DNA of 64,000 bases from Bufo bufo (GCF_905171765.1 NC_053391.1:266270460-266334459), one strand, 5' to 3'; counted from the first letter of the stretch, positions 32,301-43,712 are shown. Numbers and translations are program-made. Notes: a model not told the origin generated them from the sequence alone.

Positions 32301-33364
32301 GTTTTTTTTATGGGGGGCTCTGTACAGTAGCATTTTATACTGGGGCACATTATGGTGGGTACTGTTGGGGAGAGGAGTACTATGGGGTCATCTACGGGGG
32401 CACTAAGAAGGGGTATTTTATACTTGCAAATTATGGGGGACACTGAGGGCATCTACTGAGGCATTTTATACTGGTAAACTATGGGGGGCACTAGGAGGAA
32501 GGGGGAGAGGAGCACTATGGGGGCATTTACTGGGGGCACTATATAGGGGTATTTTATACTGTCACATTATGGGGGCACTATGGGGACATTAGCTCAACTG
32601 GGTCAATTACAAGGGGGTATTTTTTGCACTGTCTATTATAAGGAGAATTATTACTATTGGGGGGGGGGGGGCATTATGGTGGGCTTTATTACTCCCCCAT
32701 GGTATGACCCCTAGTAGCAGCACCAGCCTCTCCCTGCTCTGCTATCCCTCTGTCCCTTCACCAAATCCTTATTATGAAATCTTTCTCATTAGGATAAAAC
32801 ACAACATCAGCTCCGCCGAGCCCCCGGCCAAAGTGTGGAAGTGGCGTCCGAGATCCCCAAGGGCCAAGCCAAGTAATTGTAAGTTTTCATGTGAAATATG
32901 TTTGTTATACACATATAGCATCCACTGTGCCACACAATATACAGTATACCGCTACACTGTGCCACACAGTATACAGTATACCGCTACACTGTGTAGTCTG
33001 TTCTATAAGCACCATTGTTTTTGCCCTGTGAGTTCATGCCTGCACCTTCTTTGACACACACACATCCCGTATGCGCTGTGAATGGGGATTGCGGTGCATG
33101 CACAGTCTCAGGTTCCTACAGACTCCACATTTGTGTACCGCAATCTCCATTCATGGCACATGCGCAGGATCTCAACACGTCGCTGTCAAGTGAGCCGTTG
33201 GTGTCAACCAAAGGAGCGGGCATGACTTCACACGGGAGAGGTATTACGGTCTGGAGGACACAGAGGACCCCCTACCACACCTCTTTTGACACTCTGGGCC
33301 CCCATAAGTGTTTTACTTAAAATGGTATGCAAGGTATCAATACATCAACATCTATTCAGCTATG
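32301..33364. other. diverged repeat and unassigned interior of the hAT-type element
   Basis: 32300-32660 keeps traces of the minisatellite (GGGGGCACTA, ATTTTATACTG). 32920-32995 holds a tandem CCACACA.TATACAGTATACC repeat. 33065-33172 contains an imperfect inverted repeat around GGGGATTGCGGTGCATGC. No coding gene supported. Confidence 0.5.
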
Positions 33365-34255
33365 AAGATAAAACACTAGTGATACACCGGCGCTTGCACT
33401 GAAATAGACTGACGCAGCGGTACCGCAACGGTATCACCACCGTTAAAAATCAAGTAAATGATGTATGTAATATATGTATTAGGTACTGCGCGACATATGC
33501 CCCTTTAAGTCTCCTTGCCTGTTCGCCACTTTGAAGGTCCGCAGTAAATAATACAGAAACTCACAGATTTTTTTGGAATACCTTATCCTAGATGTTCATC
33601 TGCGAGAGCTGTTCTCCTGCGTCTTTCTGTTTTTTATTTTCTTTTAAGTGCCGTTCAGGATGAGGAAAGGTGTAGGGGGCTGGACCCTAGTAGTTGTTTG
33701 TGATTTTTTATAAAATACAGAGCTTGCCCCGGCCGGTGGCACAGCTCGTGGTTTAAAAGGAGCCGCTTGTTCGCGCTCGCACGGAGCGCTGCGTGACGTC
33801 ACGGCAGTAGCTACGGTGGACCAGGAGGACCAAAGTTACTCCAATGCGTTTCGATTAGTTCGCTAATCTTCGTCAGTTGGAGTAACTTTGGTCCTCCTGG
33901 TCCACCGTAGCTACTGCCGTGACGTCCCGCAGCGTTCCGTGCGAGCGCGAACAAGCGGCTCCTTTTAAACCACGAGCTGTGCCACCGGCCGGGGCAAGCT
34001 CTGTATTTTATAAAAAATCACAAACAACTACTAGGGTCCAGCCCCCTACACCTTTCCTCATCCTGAACGGCACTTAAAAGAAAAGAAAAAAGAAAAAAAC
34101 AGAAAGACGCAGGAGAACAGCTCTCGCAGATGAACATCTAGGATAAGGTATTCCAAAAAAATCTGTGAGTTTCTGTATAATTTACTGCGGACCTTCAAAG
34201 TGGCGAACAGGCAAGGAGACTTAAAGGGGTATATGTCGCGCAGTACCATACATAT
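33365..34255. mobile_element. palindromic Penelope-like insert with 15-bp flanking repeats
   Basis: atctattcagctatg occurs at 33350-33364 and 34256-34270. Between them lie about 115 bp of single sequence and two inverted arms (33482-33844 and 33877-34247, over 360 bp each, nearly identical). The 32-bp centre carries a hammerhead-like core. Head-to-head copies of one terminal region around a hammerhead fit the inverted-LTR arrangements known for Penelope-like elements (inference). Confidence 0.65.
33834..33886 (-). ncRNA. hammerhead-ribozyme-like motif at palindrome apex
   Basis: On the minus strand: TTACTCCAA, CTGACGA, A, then GATTAG-CGAA-CTAATC (6-bp helix II with a tetraloop), GAAA, CGCA, then TTGGAGTAA pairing perfectly with the start as stem I. 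The core matches CTGANGA...GAAA apart from one extra A before helix II. Stem III (CGCA) looks mutated from CGCG. Stem I is continuous with the 360-bp arms. Confidence 0.55.
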
Positions 34256-34413
34256 ATCTATTCAGCTATGCTGGTGATTTCATATGCATAAAACATGACA
34301 GATGCACTTTATTTGTGTTATAAAAAATTGCTCTGCGTTGCGTTTTCATTTTCTATAAAAAGGCCCATTAAAATCTTCAGCATCAGGCCCATGATGCTCT
34401 TAATCCGGCCCTG

Positions 34414-34611
34414 CATGGAACACTGACCAAAGAGCCCAAGTGGCCCCCAATCACTGAGGAATTGTGTCTGTATTGATACCGAGGACGTGAGAGAAACCAT
34501 GGAAGTCTCTTGTTCAGATTCTGCAAGTCTGTCCACCACAGCAGAAAAAACATGGCCTTTGAGAAAAGAGAAAAGTTTAAGTCTAGCGAGCTCGTCTTCC
34601 TGTCCCACTTC
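34414..34611 (-). CDS. candidate host exon, upstream part (before transposon)
   Basis: The minus strand is open for 66 codons: G-Q-E-D-E-L-A-R-L-K-L-F-S-F-L-K-G, then F-S-A-V-V-D-R-L-A-E-S-E-Q-E. Directly upstream is a MITE at 34612 whose TTAA flank sits in what would be the splice acceptor. With the MITE removed, the acceptor reads TTTAATCTTTAAAG. The first two bases (AA) complete a codon started in the previous exon, which agrees with the single G left over at the end of the exon-like segment 41385-41498. The frame runs across the site of the hAT-type element into 29653-29518 without a stop. I infer a real gene or gene remnant; its product is unknown. Confidence 0.45.
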
Positions 34612-35147
34612 TTTAAAGGGAATTAGAGATGAGCAAATAAAAGCTGACGAAGTGGAATTCGTTTAGAATTTCAGGAAAAATTTGATTCGCAATAGATGCA
34701 AATTTCCTTGCGCTTCGCTACCATTTTCCTAAAATGGCGGCTACATATGTGAGGACTGAGGACATGGGGCATGGAACTCTGGGAATGTGGGATCACCCAG
34801 ATTGACATGCCTGCATGCAGCCAATCAGCAGCCAGACAGCCCTGTGATGTCACAGCCCTATAAATACGGCAGCCATTTTAGATTCTGCCATTTTCCAGCG
34901 TTCAGAGTGCAGGGACAGATGTGTGAAGGCGCTAGGGACAGCAATTGGAAAAACCATATGGTGGGAAAAAAAAGACTGAAAAAAAGATTTAGGGAGTATT
35001 TCCGTACGACAAGAAAAATATATACGCACTTCACTAAAAAAAAATTCTGGCCAAGCCATTCGCTGGTGCACTTACATGTAGAAAAACCTTTATTGACGTA
35101 TATCATTAGAAAAAGAAATATTAATTCGCCATTCGCTGCTGCACTTA

Positions 35148-36765
35148 CAGTGGGATGCGAAAGTTTGGGCAACCTTGTTAATCATCATGATTTTCCTGTA
35201 TAAATCGTTGGTTGTTACGATAAAAAATGTCAGTTAAATATATCATATAGGAGACACACACAGTGATATTTGAGAAGTGAAATGAAGTTTATTGGGTTTA
35301 CAGAAAGTGTGCTATAATTGTTTAAACAAAATTAGGCAGGTGCATCAATTTGGGCACTGTTGTCATTTTATTGATTCCAAAACCTTTAGAACTAATTATT
35401 GGAACTCAAATTGGCTTGGTAAGCTCAGTGACCCCTGACCTACTTATGAGAAAGAGTATTTAAGGGGGTCAATTGTAAGTTTCCCTCTTTTAATTTTCTC
35501 TGAAGAGTAGCAACATGGGGGTCTCAAAACAACTCTCAAATGACCTGAAGACAAAGATTGTTCACCATCATTGTTTAGGGGAAGGATACAGAAAGCTGTC
35601 TCAGATATTTCAGCTGTCTGTTTCCACAGTTAGGAACATATTGAGGAAATGGAAGACCACAGGCTCAGTTCAAGTTAAGGCTCGAAGTGGCAGACCAAGA
35701 AAAATCTCGGATAGGCAGAAGTGACGAATGGTGAGAACAGTCAGAGTCAACCCACAGACCAGCACCAAAGACCTACAACATCATCTTGTTGCAGATGGAG
35801 TCACTGTGCATCATTCAACAATTCGGCGCACTTTACACAAGGAGATGCTGTATGCGAGAGTGATGCAGAGGAAGCCTTTTCTCCGCCCACAGCACAAAAA
35901 GTGCCGCTTGAGGTGGGCTAAAGCACATTTGGACAAGCCAGCTTAATTTTGGAATAAGGTGCTGTGGACTGATGAAACAAAAATTTAGTTATTTGACCAT
36001 AACAAGGGGCGTTATGCATGGAGGAAAAAGAACACAGCATTCCAAGAAAAACACCTGCTACCTACAGTAAAATATGGTGGTGGTTCCATCATGCTGTGGG
36101 GCTGTGTGGCCAGTGCAGGGACTGGGAATCTTGTCAAAGTTGAGGGACGCATGGATTCCACTCAGTATCAGCAGATTCTGGAGACCAATGTCTAGGAATC
36201 AGTGACAAAGCTGAAGCTGCGCCGGGGCTGGATCTTTCAACAAGACAACGACCCTAAACACTGCTCAAAATCCACTAAGGCATTTATGCAGAGGAACAAG
36301 TATAACGTTCTGGAATGGCCATCTCAGTCCCCAGACCTGAATATAATTGAAAATCTGGGGTGTGACTTAAAGAGAGCTGTCCATGCTCGGAAGCCATCAA
36401 ACCTGAATGAACTAAAGATGTTTTGTAAAGAGGAATGGTCCAAAATACCTTCAACCAGAATCCAGACTCTCATTGGAACCTACAGGAAGCGTTTAGAGGC
36501 TGTAATTTCTGCAAAAGGAGGATCTACTAAATATTGATTTCATTTATTTTTTGTGGTGCCCAAATTTATGCACCTGCCTAATGTTGTTTAAACAATTATA
36601 GCACACTTTCTGTAAATCCAATAAACTTCATTTCACTTCTCAAATATTACTGTGTGAGTCTCCTATATGATATATTTAACTGACATTTTTTATCGTAACA
36701 ACCAACGATTTATACAGGAAAATCATGACGATTAACAAGGTTGCCCAAACTTTCGCATCCCACTG
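35148..36765 (+). mobile_element. Tc1/mariner transposon, TA target site
   Basis: Terminal repeats of roughly 215 bp begin CAGTGGGATGCGAAAGTTTG and end with the complement at 36765. TA lies on both sides (35146-35147 and 36766-36767). A single transposase frame occupies the middle. 1618 bp is the usual size for vertebrate Tc1 elements. Confidence 0.95.
35515..36537 (+). pseudogene. Tc1-type transposase with four in-frame stops
   Basis: One frame from ATG 35515 to TGA 36537 covers the normal length of about 340 residues, broken only by point stops: TGA at 35722, TAA at 35944, TAG at 35986 and TAG at 36193. The N-terminal paired-type helix-turn-helix (L-S-N-D-L-K-T-K-I-V...L-S-V-S-T-V-R-N-I-L) is clear, followed by the basic G-R-P-R-K linker. 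The DD34E catalytic triad is visible as W-T-D-E-T-K, F-Q-Q-D-N-D-P-K-H and S-P-D-L-N-I-I-E-N-L. Because no indels occurred, decay was by substitution alone. The enzyme would cut and paste the element at TA. Confidence 0.9.
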
Positions 36766-39046
36766 TATATCTAGAAAAACCGTTCACTGTTGCAGTTATA
36801 TGTGGTAAAGCCTTTAGTAGCACATTTCAGTAGAAAAATAAGGTTATATTCAGCATTCAGCGCTGCAGTTATATGTGGGAAAGTCCTTTTTGCGGTAAGA
36901 ACTGAATTACGTTGTGGTGAAATTTTGTAATTACGTTTCACACACTGCTTGCTTACGTGACTACGTCCATAAGAGCGGTGCACCAATACAGGTGAATACA
37001 TTATGCACTAACCCTGCACAAAAATGCTAACTAATTCACACCAGCCTGCATCTATCTGCGTTATTGCTTACTGGACACTACGGGGACTTCTCTGCAGCAT
37101 AGAAACCGCACGAGGACCGCTTCTCGCTCTTCCACTGTGGACCTACTTCCCCCTGTTCACTTCAGATCACTCCGCCTCAGGCGCCGTTGTTTTTTTTTAA
37201 ACTGACAACCTATAACCCTCTGTTGAGAAGCCTTTAGTGGTGTATATCTATGTAAAAATTAAAATATACTCAGCGTTCACTGTTCCAGTTATATGTGGTA
37301 AAGCCTTTAATGGCGTATATTAGTAGAAAAAAAAAAAGATATTCAGCGTTCAGCGCGGCAGTTATATGTGGTAAAATCTTTTGGGACTTATTTCGGTGGA
37401 AAAAAGAAAATTGTGTTCAGCGTTCAGCGCTGCAGTTATATGCGGTAAAATCTTTTTTGAATTATTTGTGTGGACAAAAAATCTTTTATTCTGCATTAAG
37501 TGCTGCACTTATATGCGTTGAAATCTTTATTTATTTTTTTCGGTAGAAATACAAATTTCCACCTCCTCTATTAACTTCCTCATTTCTACATTAGCATCGG
37601 ACACACTAACTTTACCCTGCCCACCCGGCTATATATATAAGTGGTGCAAGCACCACCTAGGGGCGAATAAAGGTAAATTAAATGACACTGCCAGCCTGTT
37701 AAAGGATATTACAGCATGATACCACAATACATTTGATATGACATTTAGCAAGTGCCCACATATAGCACAGAGTGGGACACTGCATCAAGATGAATCAGGC
37801 GTGTATCAGCCAGGATTTCCACACATCAATGCCTGATGCATCAGACTAGATTATCCATGGTGCCACACCAACAATTTGACAAAAGAGACCGGTTTCTTCT
37901 GGCTACCTGCCTCAGCTACTACCTTCTGCTGTTACCCACCTGATATCACACATCTGATGCCAAGTGCTCCTTCTTTCTCCCACCATCTTCAGCGGGTACT
38001 GGTATTGCCAGCCACCTCCACAGTATATAACCTTGCCACTCTGTGGCTTCCTGATGCTGCTGCTACCTCCAGACTCTGTCATTGTGCCATTCTGTGGACT
38101 CCTCATGCTGCTGCCACCTCCAGATCCTGTCATTGGGCCACTCTGTGCTCTCCTCATGCTGCTTTCACCTCACCACTATGTCATAGGTCCACTCTGTGGA
38201 CTACTCATGCTGTTGCCACCCTTCCCACTTCATGACTGGTCCACTATTTTGGCTTTCGGCTTGGTTGACATCATCATTTATTTGACACTTCTTCTGATCT
38301 GTCAGAAGGAAGGAAAAACGAGACGCACAACGGATCCTGTCTGTGAAGCAGCTTTAAGGCCTGTACGGTCTCCTCAGTATTGACTTATGATTTGGTAGCC
38401 AAAAGCAGGATTGGGTAGAAAACACAAAAGACATGCAAATATTCCATTCACGTGTCATCTCTGTTTTAGATCCACTCCAGTTTTTTTTGCCGTATGCTCA
38501 ACAGACAGGATCTGTTTTTTCTGGGTAATTATTCTGAACGGATCAGAGAATGGTAAAAATTAATCAGTGACGTCAACACAAACTTACTGCTGACACACTC
38601 TCCACTCTGTAGGGGGGCTCTACTTCTATAAGCGTTTAATAGAACAGGTTCTGTAGACAACTATGTGGAATCAGCTGACGAGGGTGTAAAATGAGTGCGC
38701 TTTTTCTTGACGCTATCATCTACCTGTAAGGCTGAGTTGATACTTGAGTTATTTGGTCAGTTTTGGCTCCGTGACCGCCCAAATAAGTGAAGTGTGCAGT
38801 GATTCTAAGAGCGACGCCAGTCATCTGCATGTCATACGGACTCACAGTATTATTTCACTACCAAAGCAGACTCCCTATGCGTTACTGCAAGGCACAGTGT
38901 TCTACACCACTATAAAGGCTCTCAGCAGCCAGGAAATAGCCGTTTTTAATGTAATTTGCCGCAAATTTATTCGGATCAAACCGTTTTTTTCCAGAAAAGT
39001 TCGGCGAACCGGCGAATTAAATTTTTTTTAAATTCGCTCATCTCTA
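36766..39046. repeat. interior repeats of the hAT-like element
   Basis: Diverged copies of a unit around TTCAGCG(T/C)TGCAGTTATATGTGG-TAAA occur at 36785-36895 and 37270-37545 (and once near 35130 on the other side of Tc1). A second tandem repeat of about 58-60 bp (CTCATGCTGCTGCCACCTCC...CCACTCTGTG) lies at 38030-38250. The rest is unassigned; open frames at 37876-38383 are products of the repeat. Confidence 0.6.
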
Positions 39047-39627
39047 AAGGGAATGTGTCACTAGAAAATGACCTGCTGTTTAAATCACGTTTTTATGTTT
39101 AACATATTTTTAAAGAATTTTTGATGATTAAAATTTTCCACATCAACATCTATATTTAAACAAAAAACATAAATTTCTGCAGTTTTTGCACTGGCCACTA
39201 AGCCTAATAATAGGCGCCACTTCTTGGTCGCTACAGATCATTCTACTGCAGTTACAGTATATATTATTCTAAATCTGCCTGTAATGATAAGGAGATATCA
39301 CCTCTGTATGTAGATAGCTATATAGACAGGATCCACCATTCACAATAGGTGATTGTCAGAGCTTATCTATTCTTTTCCACACAGAGCATGCCTAGAAAAC
39401 TCTCCCATAGAAGTCAATGAAGTCCCCTCCTGACCATTGTGTCTATGGACCATGGGGCTGCCATAAAGCAATTTTTTTTTTTGTGCTGTCTAAATGCTGT
39501 TAAGATAATATATGTTTGGGAAACAATGAAAAAAATCTGCAATCAGAAAATAAAAACAGATTGGATAAAAATTATATGTGTGATATAAATGATATTTTTG
39601 TTGACTCATTTCCTTTAAAGATTAAAG

Positions 39628-40275
39628 ATTAACTAAACCTTTATATGAAGTTTTAATATGTTGTCCCTAATGCCCTAATAAAACTATTTCAAATATACTT
39701 TATTAATCAATTTAGTATTTTCATTTTACTTTTACATCCCTAAAGCACACCATTCACAGAGCGCTTAAAACCCTGTTCTCTGTACACTGCTGACAGCTCA
39801 GTGGTGTAGGGAGTATGGAGTATACATTTTATAAATGGGAAGCAGCAGTTCTGTGAGTACTGGAAGGAGCGCACATTGCCGCTCCTGCCCATGCTCCCCG
39901 GAGGATTACTAACTCCTGGCTTAGCACATGGGTACTCTGTACCCATGTACTATGCCAGGATTAGCTGAGCGGATCTAAGAGAACTGCATGTCAGCTCTTA
40001 GCTTAGTGGAGCAGGCAAGAGCAGGAGCCCGCTCCGCTCAGCTAATACTGGCATACAGCGTACCCATGTGCTATGCCAGGAGTTAGTAATCCTCCGGGGA
40101 GCACGGGCAGGAGCGCATATTGCGGCTCACTCACAGTGTGCTGCTGCCCATTGATAAAATCTGTACTACGTACACTGCTGAGCTGTCAGTGGTATACAGA
40201 GAACTGAGTTTTAAGCGCACAGTGAATAGTGCAATTTAGGAAAGTAAAAGCATAATAAAAATACAAAATTGATAA
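39628..40275. repeat. long palindrome (MITE-like)
   Basis: Inverted arms meet near 39975. Matching pairs include GGAGGATTACTAACTCCTGG with CCAGGAGTTAGTAATCCTCC, and ATTTTCATTTTACTTTTAC with its near-complement at about 40245. The arms are about 290 bp. Non-coding. Confidence 0.7.
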
Positions 40276-40278
40276 TAT

Positions 40279-40534
40279 TAATCCTCAACCAGTGGCTCTG
40301 GTTTGTTAAACTAGCGTAATATTCTGTAGTAGTACTCACTATCAAAGTGGAGAGCAGGCCGGCAGTGTAACCTCTCTCACTCATTCACGCTCCTCCTGCT
40401 TCATTCATGAAGTGGGAGGTGAGGTGGGAGGTTACGCTGCTGGCCTGACCGCTGCTTTGAGTGAGCTAGTGAGTACTACTACAGACGATTAGGGTAGTTT
40501 AACAAAAAGGGAGCCACTGTTTGAGCATTAAATA
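40279..40534. repeat. second palindromic MITE-like element
   Basis: Ends TTAATCCTCAACCAGTGGCTC and GAGCCACTGTTTGAGCATTAA are inverted, and the arms (GTAGTAGTACTCACTATCAAAG... and complement) run to a centre near 40410. Adjacent to the preceding palindrome. Confidence 0.7.
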
Positions 40535-40674
40535 AATAAACTTTACATATAAAGACTGCTGTGAGCGGGATCAGTGTAATGGGGTCACTATACACAGGGA
40601 CATGAGGGGACACATTGATCATTACTGTGACACATAGGGGCATGAGGGGGGACCAGCATAAGATGCTATATGTG

Positions 40675-41090
40675 TGTCATCCACACGTTCCCCCAAAACA
40701 GTGTCATCCACACATCCGCCCATAACAGTGTCATCCACACATCCCCCATAGCAGTGTATCATCCACACATCCCCCATAACAGTGCGTCATCCACAGATAT
40801 CCCCATAACAGTGCGTGATCCACAGATCCCCCTTAACAGTGCGTCATTCACAAATCCCACATAACAGTGCGTCATTCACAGATCCCCCATTAAAGTACGT
40901 CATCCACAGATCCCCCATAACAGTGTTTCATCCACAGATCCCCCATAACAGTGTCATCCACACATCCCTCCATAACAGTGCGTCATCCACAGATCCCCCA
41001 TACCAGTGCGTCATCCACAGATCCCCCATAACAATGCATCAACCACAGATCCCCCATAACAGTGTCATCTACAGACCACCATTAGTTCAA
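40675..41090 (+). repeat. 27-28-bp minisatellite
   Basis: Tandem copies of CATCCACAGATCCCCCATAA + CAGTGCGT, with CACACATC variants on the left. Open frames here (40670-41153) are artefacts. Confidence 0.85.
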
Positions 41091-41133
41091 AACCCACCAA
41101 AAGCACACCTTTTTGTTCAAAATATATTTTTTA

Positions 41134-41221
41134 TTAAGCTACTTTCACACTAGTGGCATGGACCTCCGGCAGGGTGAACAGCCTGCTGGAGGTTCGTGCC
41201 GCTAGTGTGAAAGTAGCCTTA
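41134..41221. mobile_element. short MITE of the 'ggctactttcacac' family
   Basis: Almost pure palindrome: AAGCTACTTTCACACTAGTGGC at the left and GCCGCTAGTGTGAAAGTAGCCTTA at the right, with CTCCGGCAGG...CCTGCTGGAGG inside. Minimal member of the family at 3844 and 58312. Confidence 0.75.
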
Positions 41222-41384
41222 TACTCAAAAACCTAGGTGCGTCTTATAAAGAAAAAAATATGGTAACTCCTTAAAATGCCTTTGTGACCTGCAAAATGGT
41301 TACAAACCTCTCATTAAAACAACAGCATTTCCTCATTCCTATTTCACTTTATATATGCACACATTATTTTGGCTGGGAATTTAC

Positions 41385-41498
41385 CTCTGTTTTGATTTCT
41401 TCCTCTTCCTCTTTGAGCAACTTCACTTGCCTCTTCAAACCATCTTGAAAGCATGTCTGACATTCTTTGCATTAATGAAGCATTTGTTACTTGGTCAC
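41385..41498 (-). CDS. candidate 114-nt host exon
   Basis: The minus strand shows an acceptor-like CATTTCATATTTATAG, then 114 open bases, then a strong donor-like GAG|GTAAAT. The product segment reads [20 protein letters not shown], followed by [13 protein letters not shown]. This looks like amphipathic helix plus an RG-rich tail rather than random translation, and no repeat family covers it. Both borders are phase 1. The single G left at its end completes a codon with the AA that opens 34611, so the two could be neighbouring exons. No protein family recognised. Chance open frame is possible, since 38 codons is short. Confidence 0.45.
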
Positions 41499-41531
41499 CT
41501 ATAAATATGAAATGATTTAAAGTTAACAATT

Positions 41532-41886
41532 AGTTAACCTCTTAAGAGCCAGACCAATTTCAGTTTCTGTGTTTTCAATTTTTTCTACCATCTAAAAGCT
41601 ACAACTTTTTAAATTTCATGTTTACATAACCATATGAGGGGTTTTTTGCAGGACGAGCTGTATTTTTTAATGGCACCCTTTAATTTACCATATCTTTGGA
41701 GGGTGAAACAAATAACATAATTTCACCAAGGTTCAGTTTTTTTTTATTTTTTATTATGGCGTTCACTGCATGCTAAAAAAAAACAGTGATAGAATATTTT
41801 ATCGTTTTTATTTTGTTTTGACCCTTGATAAAAGCTGGGAAAAATGTAAGATTTTCTTTGCATCAGCATTTTCTGACACCCATAAC
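41532..41886 (+). mobile_element. fragment of a TTAA element (left end)
   Basis: It starts GTTAACCTCTTAAGAGCCAG and continues with GGGGTTTTTTGCAGGACGAG and TATGGCGTTCACTGCATGC, which resemble internal parts of 61215-63659 and 56197-56640. It stops where hAT copy 1 begins. Confidence 0.5.
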
Positions 41887-42175
41887 TAGAGTTGAGCGAA
41901 CACCTGGATGTTCGGGTTCGAGAAGTTCGGCCGAACTTCCAGGAAATGCTCGGGTTCGGGATCCGAACTCGACCCGAACTTCACCCAGAACCCCATTGAA
42001 GTCAATGGGGACCCGAACTTTTCGGCACTAAAAAGGCTGTAAAACAGCCCAGGAAAGGGCTAGAGGGCTGCAAAAGGCAGCAAAATGTAGGTAAATCTCC
42101 TGCAAACAAATGTGGATAGGGAAATGAATAAAAATAAAAATAAAATAAATAAAAATTAACCAATATCAATTGAAG

Positions 42176-43615
42176 AGAGGTCCTCCCATAGCAGAGAATC
42201 AGGCTTCATGTCACCCACCACTGGAACAGGCCACTGGCAGATATTTAGGCCCCAGCACCCAGACAGAGGAGAGAGGTCCCATTGCAGAGCATCAGGCTTC
42301 ATGTCACCACCACTGGAACAGGCCACTGTCAGATATTTAGGCCCCGGCACCCAGACAGAGGAGAGAGGTCCCATTGCAGAGAATCAGGCTTCATGTCACC
42401 CACCACTGGAACAGGCCACTGGCAGATATTTAGCGCCCCGGCACCCAGACAGAGGAGAGAGGTCCCATTGCAGAGAATCAGGCTTCATGTCACCACCACT
42501 GGAACAGGCCACTGTCAGATATTTAGGCCCCGGCACCCAGACAGAGGAGAGAGGTCCCATTGCAGAGAATCAGGCTTCACGTCACCCACCACTGGAACAG
42601 GCCACTGTCAGATATTTAGGCCCCGGCACCCAGACAGAGGAGAGAGGTCCCATTGCACAGAATTAGGCTTCATGTCATAGCAGAGAATCAGGCTTCATGT
42701 CACCCACCACTGGAACAGGTCACTGTCAGATATTTAGGCCCCGGCACCCAGACAGAGGAGAGAGGTCCCATTGCAGAGAATTAGGCTTCATGTCATAGCA
42801 GAGAATCAGGCTTCACGTCACCCACCACTGGAACAGGCTATTGTCAGATATTTAGGCCCCGGCACCCAGACAGAGGAGAGAGGTCCCTTAGCAGAGAATC
42901 AGGCTTCATGTCATAGCAGAGAATCAGGCTTCATGTCATAGCAGAGAATCAGGCTTTACATCACCCACCACTGGAACAGGCCATTGTCAGATATTTAGGC
43001 CCCGGCACCCAGACAGAGGAGAGAGGTCCCATTGCAGAGAATCAGGCTTCATGTCACCCACCACTGGAACAGGCCACTGTCAGATATTTAGGCCCCGGCA
43101 CCCAGACAGAGGAGAGAGGTCCCATTGCAGAGAATCAGGCTTCAGGTCACCCACCACTGGAACAGGCCACTGTCAGATATTTAGGCCCCGGCACCCAGAC
43201 AGAGGAGAGAGGTCCCATAACAGAGATTCAGGCTTCATGTCAGCAGAGAATCAGGCTTCATGTCACCCACCACTGGAACAAGCCACTGTCAGATATTTAG
43301 GCCCCGGCACCCAGACAGAGGAGAGAGGTCCCATTGCAGAGAATCAGGCTTCATGTCACCCACCACTGGAACAGGCCACTGTCAGATATTTAGGCCCCGG
43401 CACCCAGACAGAGGAGAGAGGTCCCATTGCAGAGAATCAGGCTTCATGTCACCCACCACTGGAACAGGCCACTGTCAGATATTTAGGCCCCGGCACCCAG
43501 ACAGAGGAGAGAGGTCCCATTGCAGAGAATCAGGCTTCATGTCACCCACCACTGGAACAGGCCACTGTCAGATATTTAGGCCCCGGCACCCAGAAAGAGG
43601 AGAGGTTCATTCAAC
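42176..43615 (+). repeat. 93-bp tandem array in the hAT 3' region
   Basis: The unit contains GAGAATCAGGCTTCATGTCA, CCCACCACTGGAACAGGCCA, CTGTCAGATATTTAGGCCCC and GGCACCCAGACAGAGGAGAG. There are about 14 copies, some shortened (42660-42960). Because 93 is divisible by three, it yields repeated open frames of up to 213 codons that are not genes. Confidence 0.9.
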
Positions 43616-43712
43616 TTTGGGTTGCCCCGCAATATAAAGGTAAAATTAAAGGATTGAATGAAGTGCCCTGGAGTACAAGAATATACTGTTAAGGGGAGGT
43701 AGTTATAAATGT

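Larger units (their letters stand above)
29662..34413. mobile_element. hAT-type non-autonomous element, 8-bp duplication catggaac
   Basis: Ends CAGGGCCGGATTAA and TTAATCCGGCCCTG are perfect inverted copies, and catggaac flanks both sides (29654-29661 and 34414-34421). CAGGG-type ends with an 8-bp duplication are typical of hAT transposons. The 4.75-kb interior has no transposase. It is filled by a G-rich minisatellite (30060-32300), diverged repeat (32300-32700), unassigned sequence (32700-33364) and a palindromic Penelope-like insert (33365-34255). Confidence 0.85.
34624..39046. mobile_element. hAT-like non-autonomous element, 8-bp duplication aagggaat
   Basis: Ends TAGAGATGAGC and GCTCATCTCTA are inverted copies with aagggaat on both sides (34616-34623 and 39047-39054). 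The interior has no hAT transposase. It holds a Tc1 element (35148-36765), diverged GCTGCAGTTATATG repeats and a roughly 60-bp tandem repeat. Two-thirds of the 4.4 kb is non-coding. Confidence 0.8.
34612..39617. mobile_element. TTAA-flanked MITE interrupted by a hAT-like element
   Basis: Left end TTTAAAGGGAATGTGTCAC (34612-34623 joined to 39055 onward) and right end GACTCATTTCCTTTAAAG (to 39617) are inverted. Own sequence is 34612-34623 plus 39047-39617. The rest is the hAT-like insertion. No coding capacity. Confidence 0.6.

Noticed and set aside
37876..38383. Overlapping frames of 119 and 139 codons
   Set aside because: Produced by a roughly 60-bp tandem repeat inside a non-autonomous hAT-like element.
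42208..43692. Plus-strand frames of up to 213 codons
   Set aside because: The 93-bp repeat length is a multiple of three, so any open unit yields a long repetitive frame. The region lies in the hAT 3' non-coding part.
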